A program made the position numbers and the translations under genes. The notes below the pieces were generated by a model. The model worked only from the letters and a program-made list of their open reading frames with translations. It made no database searches and was not told the DNA's origin. Positions 1 to 6,941 of a DNA stretch of 11,476 nt are shown here, piece after piece (position 1 is the first letter of the stretch; each line of letters starts with the position of its first letter). The DNA is from Acidobacteriota bacterium (GTDB lineage: Bacteria; Acidobacteriota; Vicinamibacteria; Vicinamibacterales; Fen-181). Where the stretch lies: assembly GCA_021779795.1 (NCBI GenBank), contig JAJXZZ010000057.1, positions 1 to 11,476 on the forward strand, written 5' to 3'.

Positions 1-59
1 GACCGCCACGTCTTGTTGAAGCCGAGCCGGAATCCGTACGGGTGAACCTTCTGACCCAC
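1..59 (-). CDS. rpsC: 30S ribosomal protein S3, N-terminal fragment
   Basis: Only the first 19 codons and two further bases are in the window; the gene continues past the left edge. The peptide begins MGQKVHPYGFRLGF and goes on NKTWR, the well-conserved start of bacterial S3, a head protein of the 30S subunit that lines the mRNA entry channel. The start is GTG at 57-59. It is fixed by the family N-terminus and by a strong GAGGAG Shine-Dalgarno (66-71) six bases upstream. It follows rplV in the usual S10 operon order, across an 88-bp gap (60-147) that carries a GC-rich heptad array. Nothing can be said about the KH domain or C-terminus. Confidence 0.93.
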   Translation of the reverse strand, partial: MGQKVHPYGFRLGFNKTWR

Positions 60-110
60 GAGACGCTCCTCGTTGACTGAATCATCGTCGAGCGGGGGCG
101 GGAGCGGGGC

Positions 111-148
111 GCGGCCCGCAGGCCGCAGGCCGCCGTCCGCCGTCCGCC
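111..148. repeat. GC-rich heptad array between rplV and rpsC
   Basis: Five consecutive 7-bp units can be read on the plus strand: GCGGCCC, two copies of GCAGGCC, and two copies of GCCGTCC, with a partial unit running into the rplV stop codon (148-150). GCGGCC at 111-116 can also pair with GGCCGC at 121-126 as a small hairpin. The array takes up nearly half of the 88-bp rplV-rpsC gap. It shares its 7-bp period, but not its sequence, with the other arrays in this window. Confidence 0.65.
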
Positions 149-567
149 TACTTCTTGGCCGCCGCCCTGGCCCGCGGAGCCCGCCGCCTCGGCGCCGCCG
201 ACCCGGCGACCGCCGCCGCGGCCTGCGGCTTCTCGGTCACGTGCACCGTGAGATGCGCGGTGCGCTTGATGACGTGGAACGCCCGGCCCATCGGGGCGGG
301 GCGGATCCGCTTCATCGACGGCCCCTGGTCCGCGTAGCAGGCCGACACGACGAGCCGATCGACGTCGCCGCCGAACCCTTCCTTCTGCTGCGCGTTGGCG
401 ACCGCCGACCGCAGCACCTTGGAGATGTCGCGGGCGACGCGCTTGTGCGAGAACTGCAGCAGCGCGAGGGCCTTGTTCACCTCGCGCCCGCGGATGAGAT
501 CCAGCACGAGCCCGGCCTTCTGGGCCGACGTGCGGACGTACTTGGCGGTGGCTTCACCCTGGATCAT
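148..567 (-). CDS. rplV: 50S ribosomal protein L22 with basic Ala-rich C-terminal tail
   Basis: L22 is an early-assembly 50S protein whose extended beta hairpin lines the nascent peptide tunnel near the macrolide site. The 139-residue product has the family core at about residues 1-113. It shows AKYVRTSAQKAGLVLDLIRG near the N-terminus, NAQQKEG around 58-64, and the tunnel hairpin KRIRPAPMGRAF around 86-97, followed by VIKRTAHLTVHV. Residues 114-139 form an added Ala/Arg/Lys/Pro-rich tail ending in AAAKK, which makes the protein longer than the roughly 110 residues of E. coli L22. The ATG at 565-567 overlaps the rpsS stop as ATGA, which suggests translational coupling. The stop codon TAG touches the 111-148 heptad array. 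Confidence 0.97.
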   Translation of the reverse strand: MIQGEATAKYVRTSAQKAGLVLDLIRGREVNKALALLQFSHKRVARDISKVLRSAVANAQQKEGFGGDVDRLVVSACYADQGPSMKRIRPAPMGRAFHVIKRTAHLTVHVTEKPQAAAAVAGSAAPRRRAPRARAAAKK

Positions 568-905
568 GACGCGCTACCCCCGGCCGGCTTCGGCGCCGCG
601 GCCGCCGGCGCGGCTCCCGCCGGGGCCGCCGCTGCGGCCTTCTCGCTCTTGGTGGTGTGGCCCCTGAAGGTCCGCGTCGGCGCGAACTCGCCGAGCTTGT
701 GGCCCACCATGTTCTCGGTCACGTACACCGGCACGAACTTCTTCCCGTTGTGGACCGCGAGCGTGTGCCCGACCATCTCGGGCACCACGGTCGACCGCCG
801 TGACCAGGTCTTGATGACCTTCTTGTCCCCGCCGCGGTTCATCGCCTCGACCTTTTCCAGCAGGGGCGTGTCGATGAACGGGCCTTTCTTGAGTGATCTG
901 CTCAT
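564..905 (-). CDS. rpsS: 30S ribosomal protein S19 with Ala/Pro-rich C-terminal extension
   Basis: S19 sits in the 30S head near the A and P sites and contacts S13. The core (residues 1-89) is canonical: MSRSLKKGPFID, KKVIKTWSRRSTVVPEMVGHT, and GEFAPTRTFRGHTTKSEK. Residues 90-113 are a low-complexity run of Ala, Pro and Gly that has no counterpart in the roughly 92-residue E. coli protein. The ATG at 903-905 is preceded by a GGAAG Shine-Dalgarno and lies 12 bases after the rplB stop. The gene overlaps rplV by four bases. The tail could be disordered or could contact neighbouring head proteins; the sequence does not decide. Confidence 0.97.
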   Translation of the reverse strand: MSRSLKKGPFIDTPLLEKVEAMNRGGDKKVIKTWSRRSTVVPEMVGHTLAVHNGKKFVPVYVTENMVGHKLGEFAPTRTFRGHTTKSEKAAAAAPAGAAPAAAAPKPAGGSAS

Positions 906-917
906 AGGCTCAGCTTC

Positions 918-1742
918 CTACTTCCCGCGCCGCTGCACGATGAACTGGTCGGTCGACTTCCGGTTGCGCGTCTTGTAGCCCTTGGTCGGCATGCCCCACG
1001 GCGACACCGGGTGCCGGCCGCCCGAGGTCTTGCCCTCGCCGCCGCCGAGCGGGTGATCGACCGGGTTCATCGCGACGCCGCGCACGTGCGGCCGCTTGCC
1101 GAGCCAGCGGCTCCGGCCGGCCTTGCCCCACGACACGTTCTCGTGGTCGAGGTTTCCGACCTGGCCGACGGTCGCCAGGCACTCCATGTTGATCTTGCGC
1201 AGCTCGCCCGACGGCATCTTGACCGTGGCGTACGCGCCTTCCTTGGCCACCAGCTGCACCGACGACCCGGCGCCGCGGGCCACCTGGCCGCCCCGGCCGG
1301 GCCGCAGCTCCACGTTGTGGATCAGCGTGCCGAGCGGGATGTTCTTGAGCGGCAGGGCGTTGCCCGGCAGGATGTCCACGTTGTCGCCGGCCACCACCGT
1401 GTCGCCCACCTTGAGGCCGTTCGGCTGGAGGATGTAGCGCTTGTCGCCGTCGGCGTACTGCACGAGCGCGATGCGCGACGACCGGTTGGGGTCGTACTCG
1501 ACCGTGATGATCCGGCCCGGGATGTCCCGCTTGTCGCGCTTGAAGTCGATCACGCGGTACATCCGCTTGTGGCCGCCGCCGCGCCACCAGCTCGTGAGCT
1601 CGCCCTGGTTGTTCCGACCGCCCGACTTGCGGAGGGGTTCGGTGAGCGGCTTGTACGGCCGGTCGGTCGTGATCTCGTCGAACACGTGGACCGTCTGGAA
1701 CCGCCGCCCCGCCGACGTGGGTTTGTATGTGCGAATGGGCAT
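918..1742 (-). CDS. rplB: 50S ribosomal protein L2
   Basis: L2 is the large primary 23S rRNA binder next to the peptidyl transferase centre and is needed for subunit joining. At 274 residues it has normal length. It begins MPIRTYKPTSAGRR and contains GGRNNQGELTSWWRGGGHKR at 41-60, then the OB-fold and SH3-like RNA-binding domains. Near the C-terminus is NPVDHPLGGGEG (226-237), followed by GGRHPVSPWG. His230 corresponds to E. coli His229, the residue linked to peptidyl transferase function. The second histidine of the DHPH motif is Leu232 here, a substitution I believe is common in other phyla. The ATG follows rplW by 8 bases; its Shine-Dalgarno AAGGAG overlaps the rplW stop codon TAA. Confidence 0.98.
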   Translation of the reverse strand: MPIRTYKPTSAGRRFQTVHVFDEITTDRPYKPLTEPLRKSGGRNNQGELTSWWRGGGHKRMYRVIDFKRDKRDIPGRIITVEYDPNRSSRIALVQYADGDKRYILQPNGLKVGDTVVAGDNVDILPGNALPLKNIPLGTLIHNVELRPGRGGQVARGAGSSVQLVAKEGAYATVKMPSGELRKINMECLATVGQVGNLDHENVSWGKAGRSRWLGKRPHVRGVAMNPVDHPLGGGEGKTSGGRHPVSPWGMPTKGYKTRNRKSTDQFIVQRRGK

Positions 1743-1750
1743 GGCTCTCC

Positions 1751-2041
1751 TTACGCCCCTTCCAGGAACTCGGGCATCTTCTGGCCGTCGCGGAGCCGCA
1801 CGTACGCCTTCTTCCAGTCCGACCGGCGCCCGGCGAAGCGGCCCTGCCGCTTCACCTTTCCGTGCACGAGCGTGGTCCTCACGCTCTCCACCTTGGAACC
1901 GAGCAGCTTCTCGATGGCCTGCTTGACCTCGACCTTGGTCGCGTCCGTCGCGACCTGGAACACGATCGTGCGCCCGTCCTCGCGCTGGATCGTGGTCTTC
2001 TCGGTGATGAGCGGCCGCCTGATGACGTCTGTGAGTTTCAT
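1751..2041 (-). CDS. rplW: 50S ribosomal protein L23
   Basis: L23 lies at the exit of the peptide tunnel, where it docks trigger factor and the signal recognition particle. The 96-residue product matches the family length. It starts MKLTDVIRRPLITEKT, which is the classic L23 opening, followed by IVFQVATDATKVEVKQAIEKL and a basic loop with GRRSDWKKAYVRL near the end. It sits between rplD and rplB in standard S10 order, only 7 bases after the rplD stop. Its own Shine-Dalgarno is weak (GCGAG), so translation is probably coupled to rplD. Confidence 0.97.
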   Translation of the reverse strand: MKLTDVIRRPLITEKTTIQREDGRTIVFQVATDATKVEVKQAIEKLLGSKVESVRTTLVHGKVKRQGRFAGRRSDWKKAYVRLRDGQKMPEFLEGA

Positions 2042-2048
2042 GGCTCGC

Positions 2049-2669
2049 TTACCCCAGCACTTCCTGCAGCCGCTCGAGGGCCGCGCGGGTCACCACGACG
2101 CGGCCGCCGTCGACCAGGTCGCGGGCGGTGAGGCGCCCGGACTCGACCGACCGCACCCCGTCGAGGTTGCGCACCGCCAGGGCCAGCTTCTCGTCGAACT
2201 TCACGTCGACGAGCAGCCCCTTGCCGGCCACGCCCAGCCGCCTGAGCATCTCGGCGGCCGCCTTGGTCTTGATCGTCTCGGCGGCCAGCTGGTCCACGAC
2301 GATGACGGCCTGCTCCTGGAGCCGGGCCGCCAGCGCCGCGCGCAGGGCGCCGCGCTCGACCTTCCGCGGCACGCGGTAGTCGTAGCTGCGCGGCTGCGGA
2401 CCGAACACGGTGCCGCCCTTGCGCCACAGCGGGTTGCGCGCCTCGCCGACGCGCGCGCGGCCGGTGCCCTTCTGGCGCCACGGCTTCTTGCCGGTGCCGC
2501 TGACCAGGCCGCGGGTCTTCGTCATGTGGGTCCCGCGCCGCTCGGCGGCGTTGGCGTGCACGACGGACTCCCACACGAGGTGGCCCTTGATGCGCCCGCC
2601 GAACAGCTCGTCGCTCACCTCGAGCGTGCCGACCTTCTCGTTCTGACTGTTGACGACGTCCAGGTTCAT
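2049..2669 (-). CDS. rplD: 50S ribosomal protein L4
   Basis: L4 binds domain I of 23S rRNA, and its loop narrows the peptide tunnel opposite L22. The 206-residue product has the typical N-terminus with EVSDELFGG, then RRGTHMTKTRG. The tunnel loop KKPWRQKGTGRAR spans about 61-73, where macrolide-resistance changes occur in other bacteria; the loop here looks wild type. The C-terminal half contains the globular part with VIVVDQL and a final region ending ALERLQEVLG. The ATG (2667-2669) lies 12 bases after the rplC stop, with a GCGAGAG-like Shine-Dalgarno. In gamma-proteobacteria L4 represses the S10 operon through a leader upstream of rpsJ. I see no recognisable homologue of that leader here. 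Confidence 0.97.
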   Translation of the reverse strand: MNLDVVNSQNEKVGTLEVSDELFGGRIKGHLVWESVVHANAAERRGTHMTKTRGLVSGTGKKPWRQKGTGRARVGEARNPLWRKGGTVFGPQPRSYDYRVPRKVERGALRAALAARLQEQAVIVVDQLAAETIKTKAAAEMLRRLGVAGKGLLVDVKFDEKLALAVRNLDGVRSVESGRLTARDLVDGGRVVVTRAALERLQEVLG

Positions 2670-2681
2670 GGCTCTCGCTCG

Positions 2682-3359
2682 CTACTTCTTGCCCTTCGGC
2701 TTCTCGACCTGGGGCACACGCACCGGCTTGGCCGCGACGGCCTTGCGGATGATCAGGTACCCGCCGTCGGCGCCCGGCACGGCGCCGCGCACCATCAGCA
2801 GGTGGTTGTCGGCGTCGATCCGCTCCACGCGCAGGTTGCGGGTGGTCACGCGCTCGCTGCCCATGTGCCCGGCGGCGCGCATCCCCTTGACGACGCGCGA
2901 CGGGTAGGACGAGGCGCCGATCGACCCCGGGGCGCGGTGGAACATCGAGCCGTGGGTCGCGGCGCCGCCGCCGAAGTTGTGGCGCTTGACGACGCCCTGG
3001 AACCCGTGGCCGCGGCTGGTGCCGATGACGTCCACCCGGTCGCCGGCGGTGAAGATCGAGACCATCACCTGGTCGCCGGCCTTCATCGCCTCGCTGGCCT
3101 TGGCCAGCTTCACCTCGCGGCGCACCCGCGTCGGCGGCACGCCGGCCTTCTTGTAGTGGCCGCCCACCGCCCTGGTCACCTTGGCGGGGCGCTCTTCCAC
3201 GAGGCCGATCTGCACCGCCTCGTAGCCGTCGCGCGCGGCGTCCTTCGCCTGGACGACGACGCACGGGCCGGCCTTGATCACGGTCACGGGGCAGACGGTG
3301 CCGTCCTCGGAGAACAGCTGCGTCATCCCGACTTTCCTGCCGATGATTCCAGTCACCAT
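2682..3359 (-). CDS. rplC: 50S ribosomal protein L3
   Basis: L3 nucleates 50S assembly and sends a long loop towards the peptidyl transferase centre. The 225-residue product opens MVTGIIGRKVGMTQLFSEDG. The conserved loop GTSRGHGFQGVVKRHNFGGG is at about 113-132, including the Gln that is methylated by PrmB in E. coli, and MGSERVTTRNLRV follows near 167-178. It is slightly longer than E. coli L3 because of a Lys/Pro-rich C-terminal tail ending PKGKK. The ATG at 3357-3359 has a GAGAG Shine-Dalgarno in front. Upstream, the 103-bp rpsJ-rplC gap holds an inverted pair of heptad arrays able to fold into a long hairpin, unusual inside a tightly packed ribosomal operon. Confidence 0.98.
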   Translation of the reverse strand: MVTGIIGRKVGMTQLFSEDGTVCPVTVIKAGPCVVVQAKDAARDGYEAVQIGLVEERPAKVTRAVGGHYKKAGVPPTRVRREVKLAKASEAMKAGDQVMVSIFTAGDRVDVIGTSRGHGFQGVVKRHNFGGGAATHGSMFHRAPGSIGASSYPSRVVKGMRAAGHMGSERVTTRNLRVERIDADNHLLMVRGAVPGADGGYLIIRKAVAAKPVRVPQVEKPKGKK

Positions 3360-3373
3360 GTTCGTCTCTCGCC

Positions 3374-3458
3374 GGCTCAGGGCTCAGGGCTCACGGCTCA
3401 CGGCCGAATTCGACCCGAGCGTGAGCCAGCCTGGGCCCTGAGTCCTGAGCCTTGAGCC
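3374..3458. repeat. Inverted heptad arrays forming a long hairpin in the rpsJ-rplC gap
   Basis: The left arm (3374-3403) reads as tandem GGCTCAG/GGCTCAC-type heptads. The right arm has CGTGAGCC at 3420-3427 and CCTGAGT/CCTGAGC/CTTGAGC heptads at 3436-3458. The right arm is essentially the reverse complement of the left: GGCTCACG pairs with CGTGAGCC near the loop, and the GGCTCAG units pair with the CTGAGCC units further out, with a few mismatches. The structure fills most of the non-coding 3360-3462 gap and would form in mRNA between rpsJ and rplC. It has no U tract, so it is not an obvious intrinsic terminator. An RNA processing or stability element, or a REP-like repeat, would fit. Confidence 0.7.
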
Positions 3459-3462
3459 TTCG

Positions 3463-3801
<339 letters not shown>

Positions 3802-3830
3802 AGCAGCCTTGCTCGCTTCGCTCGCATACT

Positions 3831-3882
3831 GGGGTCGGGAGTCTGCGGTCAGGGGCACCCCCCGGTCCCCGATCCCTGATCC

Positions 3883-3884
<2 letters not shown>
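3831..3884. repeat. Degenerate inverted heptads in the tuf-rpsJ gap
   Basis: On the plus strand the left half (3831-3858) can be cut into GGGGTCG, GGAGTCT, GCGGTCA and GGGGCAC. The right half (3864-3884) reads GGTCCCC, GATCCCT, GATCCCT. The halves are roughly complementary, so the interval can fold on itself. The last heptad runs into the tuf stop codon TAG (3883-3885). This array is more decayed than the others in the window; only the two GATCCCT copies are exact. Confidence 0.5.
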
Positions 3885-5082
<1,198 letters not shown>

Positions 5083-5094
5083 GCGAGTGTTCCT

Positions 5095-5129
5095 CGGCGC
5101 CGAAACCGGCGCCGCCTTGGCGGCGCCGG
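5095..5129 (-). promoter_or_regulatory. Two overlapping hairpins in the tuf leader
   Basis: In the 63-bp space between tRNA-Thr(GGU) and tuf, CCGGCGCCGCC (5106-5116) and GGCGGCGCCGG (5119-5129) are perfect reverse complements separated by two bases. CGGCGCCG also occurs at 5095-5102, four bases from one arm of that stem. In the minus-strand transcript the middle segment can pair with the upstream arm to form the 11-bp stem. It can instead pair with the 5095-5102 copy, whose edge touches the GAGGA Shine-Dalgarno at 5091-5095. The two folds are mutually exclusive. This is an inferred attenuator, processing signal or translation switch; it does not match a family I know. Confidence 0.45.
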
Positions 5130-5145
5130 CCACGACGACCTGAAC

Positions 5146-5221
<76 letters not shown>

Positions 5222-5443
5222 ACGCGAACTGACTGCCCGGGCAGTCGTGCTGCCCACCGAGACACCACCATGCCGGCCTTCGCCCTTCCGCCTTCGCCGC
5301 GATGCGGCTTCGACGGGCCAGTCGGGCGGCGGCGAGACGGGCCTGCCTGGCCGTAGCTCGGGAAGCCCTCTCGGCAACCGCCTTCGCGGCGCCACGCGCC
5401 ACTTCGACGAGACCAGCCTCCGCCTACATTCCCGAGCGAAGGC
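5222..5443. other. 222-bp spacer between tRNA-Gly and tRNA-Thr(GGU), with a 16-bp palindrome
   Basis: No gene is supported here; the short open frames have no family resemblance and overlap the tRNAs. The spacer is long for a tRNA operon. It contains the perfect palindrome GACTGCCCGGGCAGTC at 5231-5246, whose inner edge is ten bases before the 5' end of tRNA-Thr. In RNA this would be a 6-bp stem with a CCGG loop, or an 8-bp cruciform arm in DNA. A loose CCTTCG/CCTTCC repeat lies around 5276-5300. The palindrome could be a precursor tRNA processing signal or a protein-binding dyad; neither is shown. Confidence 0.5.
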
Positions 5444-5518
5444 TGGAGCGGGAGACGGGGATCGAACCCGCGACCAACAGCTTGGAAGGCTGTGACTCTA
5501 CCACTGAGTTACTCCCGC
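5444..5518 (-). tRNA. glyT: tRNA-Gly (anticodon UCC)
   Basis: A complete 75-nt tRNA with encoded CCA (5444-5446). The acceptor GCGGGAG pairs with CTCCCGC, the D arm is in AACTCAGTGGTAGAGT, and the anticodon stem ACAGC/GCTGT encloses CTTCCAA with anticodon TCC. The T arm is CGGGTTCGATCCCCG. It is third in the cluster, the position of glyT in the E. coli tufB operon. Confidence 0.97.
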
Positions 5519-5679
5519 CCTCGCTCTGCCCGCCTTCCCCGACCCGACTCGAACCCGGCCGACGAGAAACGCCGGGATGCCGACCGACGACCACGCGCCA
5601 TCCCGAACCCGAACGTCACCGGTTTGCCAGCCGCGGCCCACGCGCCCGTCCGCCTTCACCGGCCTGCGTGAGCGAAGTC

Positions 5680-5766
5680 TGGTGGCGAGGGGAGGATTCG
5701 AACCTCCGAAGCCACTTGGGCGACAGATTTACAGTCTGTTGCATTTGACCGCTCTGCAACCTCGCC
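5680..5766 (-). tRNA. tyrU: tRNA-Tyr (anticodon GUA)
   Basis: A complete 87-nt class II tRNA with encoded CCA (5680-5682). The acceptor GGCGAGG pairs with CCTCGCC. The anticodon stem CAGA/TCTG encloses CTGTAAA with anticodon GTA. A long variable arm (CGCCCAAGTGGCTTCG region) precedes the T arm GGAGGTTCGAATCCTCC. The long variable arm and GTA anticodon are diagnostic of bacterial tRNA-Tyr. It is second in the cluster. Confidence 0.97.
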
Positions 5767-5853
5767 ACATCACCAGCCAACGCCCGTCCATCCGGCCGTG
5801 TCCCGGCGGGCGGCGCCCCCCGGAGCCGACACCCCGCCCTGGCGCCAAGTCGA

Positions 5854-5930
5854 TGGAGCTGGCGGAGGGATTTGAACCCCCGACCAGCTGATTACAAATC
5901 AGCTGCTCTACCGGACTGAGCTACGCCAGC
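5854..5930 (-). tRNA. thrU: tRNA-Thr (anticodon UGU)
   Basis: A complete 77-nt tRNA with encoded CCA (5854-5856). The acceptor GCTGGCG pairs with CGCCAGC, the D arm contains GTAGCTCAGTCCGGTAGAGC, and the anticodon stem GCTGA/TCAGC encloses TTTGTAA with anticodon TGT. The T arm is GGGGGTTCAAATCCCTC. It is the promoter-proximal tRNA; its 5' end is about 15 bases from the -10 box. With tRNA-Thr(GGU) it covers most threonine codons. Confidence 0.97.
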
Positions 5931-5945
5931 CAGACGAAAGGATTC

Positions 5946-5974
5946 ATCGTAGCACGTCCTATGCCAATGGACAA
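5946..5974 (-). promoter_or_regulatory. Sigma70-type promoter of the tRNA-tuf operon
   Basis: On the minus strand a -35 box TTGTCC (5969-5974) and a -10 box TACGAT (5946-5951) are separated by exactly 17 bp. Transcription would start near 5939, giving a leader of about nine bases before tRNA-Thr(UGU), the short distance usual for tRNA operons. It lies in the 56-bp gap after the rlmB stop. No terminator is seen between rlmB and this promoter, so read-through from rlmB is possible. The call rests on match and position only. Confidence 0.75.
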
Positions 5975-5986
5975 GTGCCCGCAACC

Positions 5987-6763
5987 TCATGAATCTTCAC
6001 GGACGGCGCCCTCGGCGGCGCGGCGGCCGCCCGCCTGCCCCGCCGCCAGGGCCCGCCGCTGCCGAACCGCCTCGAACAGCACGATGCCGGCCGCCACGCT
6101 CACGTTCAGGCTGCTCACGTGACCCAGCATCGGAATCGAGGCCGTCCGGTCGCACGTCTCGCGAACCAGGCGTCTCAGCCCGCTCCCCTCGGCGCCGAGC
6201 ACGATGGCCGTCGGGAGCGTCAGGTCCAGGTCGCTGTAGGCCTCGGCGGCGTCGCCGGTCAGCCCCACGGCCCACACGTTGGCCGCCTTCAGCTCGTCGA
6301 TCGCCCGCGCGATGTTCACGACGCTCGCCACCCGCACGTGCGCGATCGCGCCGGCCGACGCCTTGGCCGCCACGCCGTCGGCGGACGCGGCGTGCCGCGT
6401 CTGCCGGATCACGCCGTCCGCGCCGGCCGCGTCGGCGACGCGCAGGATCGCGCCGAAGTTGTGCGGATCCTCGACGCCGTCGAGCACGACGATCAGCGGC
6501 GCCCGGCCCGCCGTCGTCTGCAGCAGGTCCGGCACGTCGCAGTCGGGCCTCGGCTCCACGTCGGCCGCCACGCCCTGGTGCAGGCCGCCGCGCGAGATCC
6601 GCTCGAGGTCGGCCGGGGGCACGTGCTGCACGCTCACCCCCGCCGCCGCGGCCAGACGCAGGACGTCCTGAAGGCGCCGGTCGGCCCGCGACGACACCCG
6701 AAGGCTCCTCACGCGCCGCGCGCGCAGGGCCTCGAGGACGGGGTTGATGCCGTAGATGATCAC
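5987..6763 (-). CDS. rlmB: 23S rRNA (guanosine-2'-O-)-methyltransferase RlmB (SpoU/TrmH family)
   Basis: RlmB uses S-adenosylmethionine to 2'-O-methylate a guanosine in the P-loop of 23S rRNA (G2251 in E. coli). The 258-residue product has the N-terminal substrate-binding domain, with IYGINPVLEALRA at 3-15 and GLHQGVAADV at 60-69. The knotted SPOUT domain follows: motif 1 DPHNFGAILRVADAAGADG (99-117, Asn102 and Arg108), motif 2 VLGAEGSGLRRLVRE (188-202, Glu192), and motif 3 IPMLGHVSSLNVSVAAGIVL. The start is GTG at 6761-6763, supported by GGAG (6769-6772) five bases upstream and by the family N-terminus. The C-terminal 20 residues are Ala/Gly/Arg-rich. Other SpoU members such as TrmH are shorter and lack the N-terminal domain, so RlmB is favoured. 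Confidence 0.93.
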   Translation of the reverse strand: MIIYGINPVLEALRARRVRSLRVSSRADRRLQDVLRLAAAAGVSVQHVPPADLERISRGGLHQGVAADVEPRPDCDVPDLLQTTAGRAPLIVVLDGVEDPHNFGAILRVADAAGADGVIRQTRHAASADGVAAKASAGAIAHVRVASVVNIARAIDELKAANVWAVGLTGDAAEAYSDLDLTLPTAIVLGAEGSGLRRLVRETCDRTASIPMLGHVSSLNVSVAAGIVLFEAVRQRRALAAGQAGGRRAAEGAVREDS

Positions 6764-6806
6764 GATGACTCCAACTCGCGGCTCACGACTGGCGACGTGC
6801 GGCCCC

Positions 6807-6841
6807 CTCGGCCACGGGCTTCAGGCCTCGGGCTCCGGGCC
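6807..6841. repeat. Degenerate CGGGCT-type heptads between gltX and rlmB
   Basis: On the plus strand the units CTCGGCC, ACGGGCT, TCAGGCC, TCGGGCT and CCGGGCC follow each other with a 7-bp period. They share the pattern of a GG core ending in GCC or GCT. The run is followed after seven bases by the second, unrelated heptad array at 6849-6903. It lies upstream of rlmB and is non-coding. Confidence 0.5.
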
Positions 6842-6848
6842 GTTTCAC

Positions 6849-6903
6849 ACTGCCGACTGCCGACCGCCGACCGCCGACTGCCGACCGCCGACTGCCGACT
6901 GCC
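6849..6903. repeat. Heptad array ACTGCCG/ACCGCCG between gltX and rlmB
   Basis: Seven complete units of AC(T/C)GCCG run from 6849 to 6897, with a partial eighth to 6903. The unit order is T, T, C, C, T, C, T at the variable third base. Read on the coding strand the unit is CGGCAGT or CGGCGGT. The array occupies about a third of the 178-bp gltX-rlmB gap. No gene is seen in that gap; a short imperfect stem (CCGAC with GTCGG) lies next to the gltX stop. Confidence 0.85.
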
Positions 6904-6941
6904 ACCCTGTTTCCCGGCTTCCGACCGCGGTCCGCTGTCGG

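Noticed and set aside
1034..1069. Leu in place of the second His of the L2 DHPH motif
   Set aside because: The functionally important first His is kept and, from memory, DHPL is common in L2 of several phyla, so it is not a defect.
1011..3455. Very long open frame on the plus strand opposite rplB-rplW-rplD-rplC
   Set aside because: It is antisense to four confident ribosomal protein genes. Its product is His/Arg/Ala-rich with no family resemblance, which is the usual result of GC-rich codon bias on the opposite strand.
3805..3825. GCTCGC-TTC-GCTCGC motif before rpsJ taken as a hairpin
   Set aside because: The two GCTCGC copies are direct, not inverted, so they do not pair; the motif is a short direct repeat only.
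5541..5575. T-arm-like GGGTTCGAGTC sequence in the Tyr-Gly tRNA spacer, possibly a decayed tRNA
   Set aside because: The flanking bases do not pair as a T stem, and no anticodon or acceptor stem can be placed around it.
6849..6903. Repeat array considered as a CRISPR
   Set aside because: The unit is 7 bp with no spacers between copies, and there are no cas genes; it is a simple tandem repeat.
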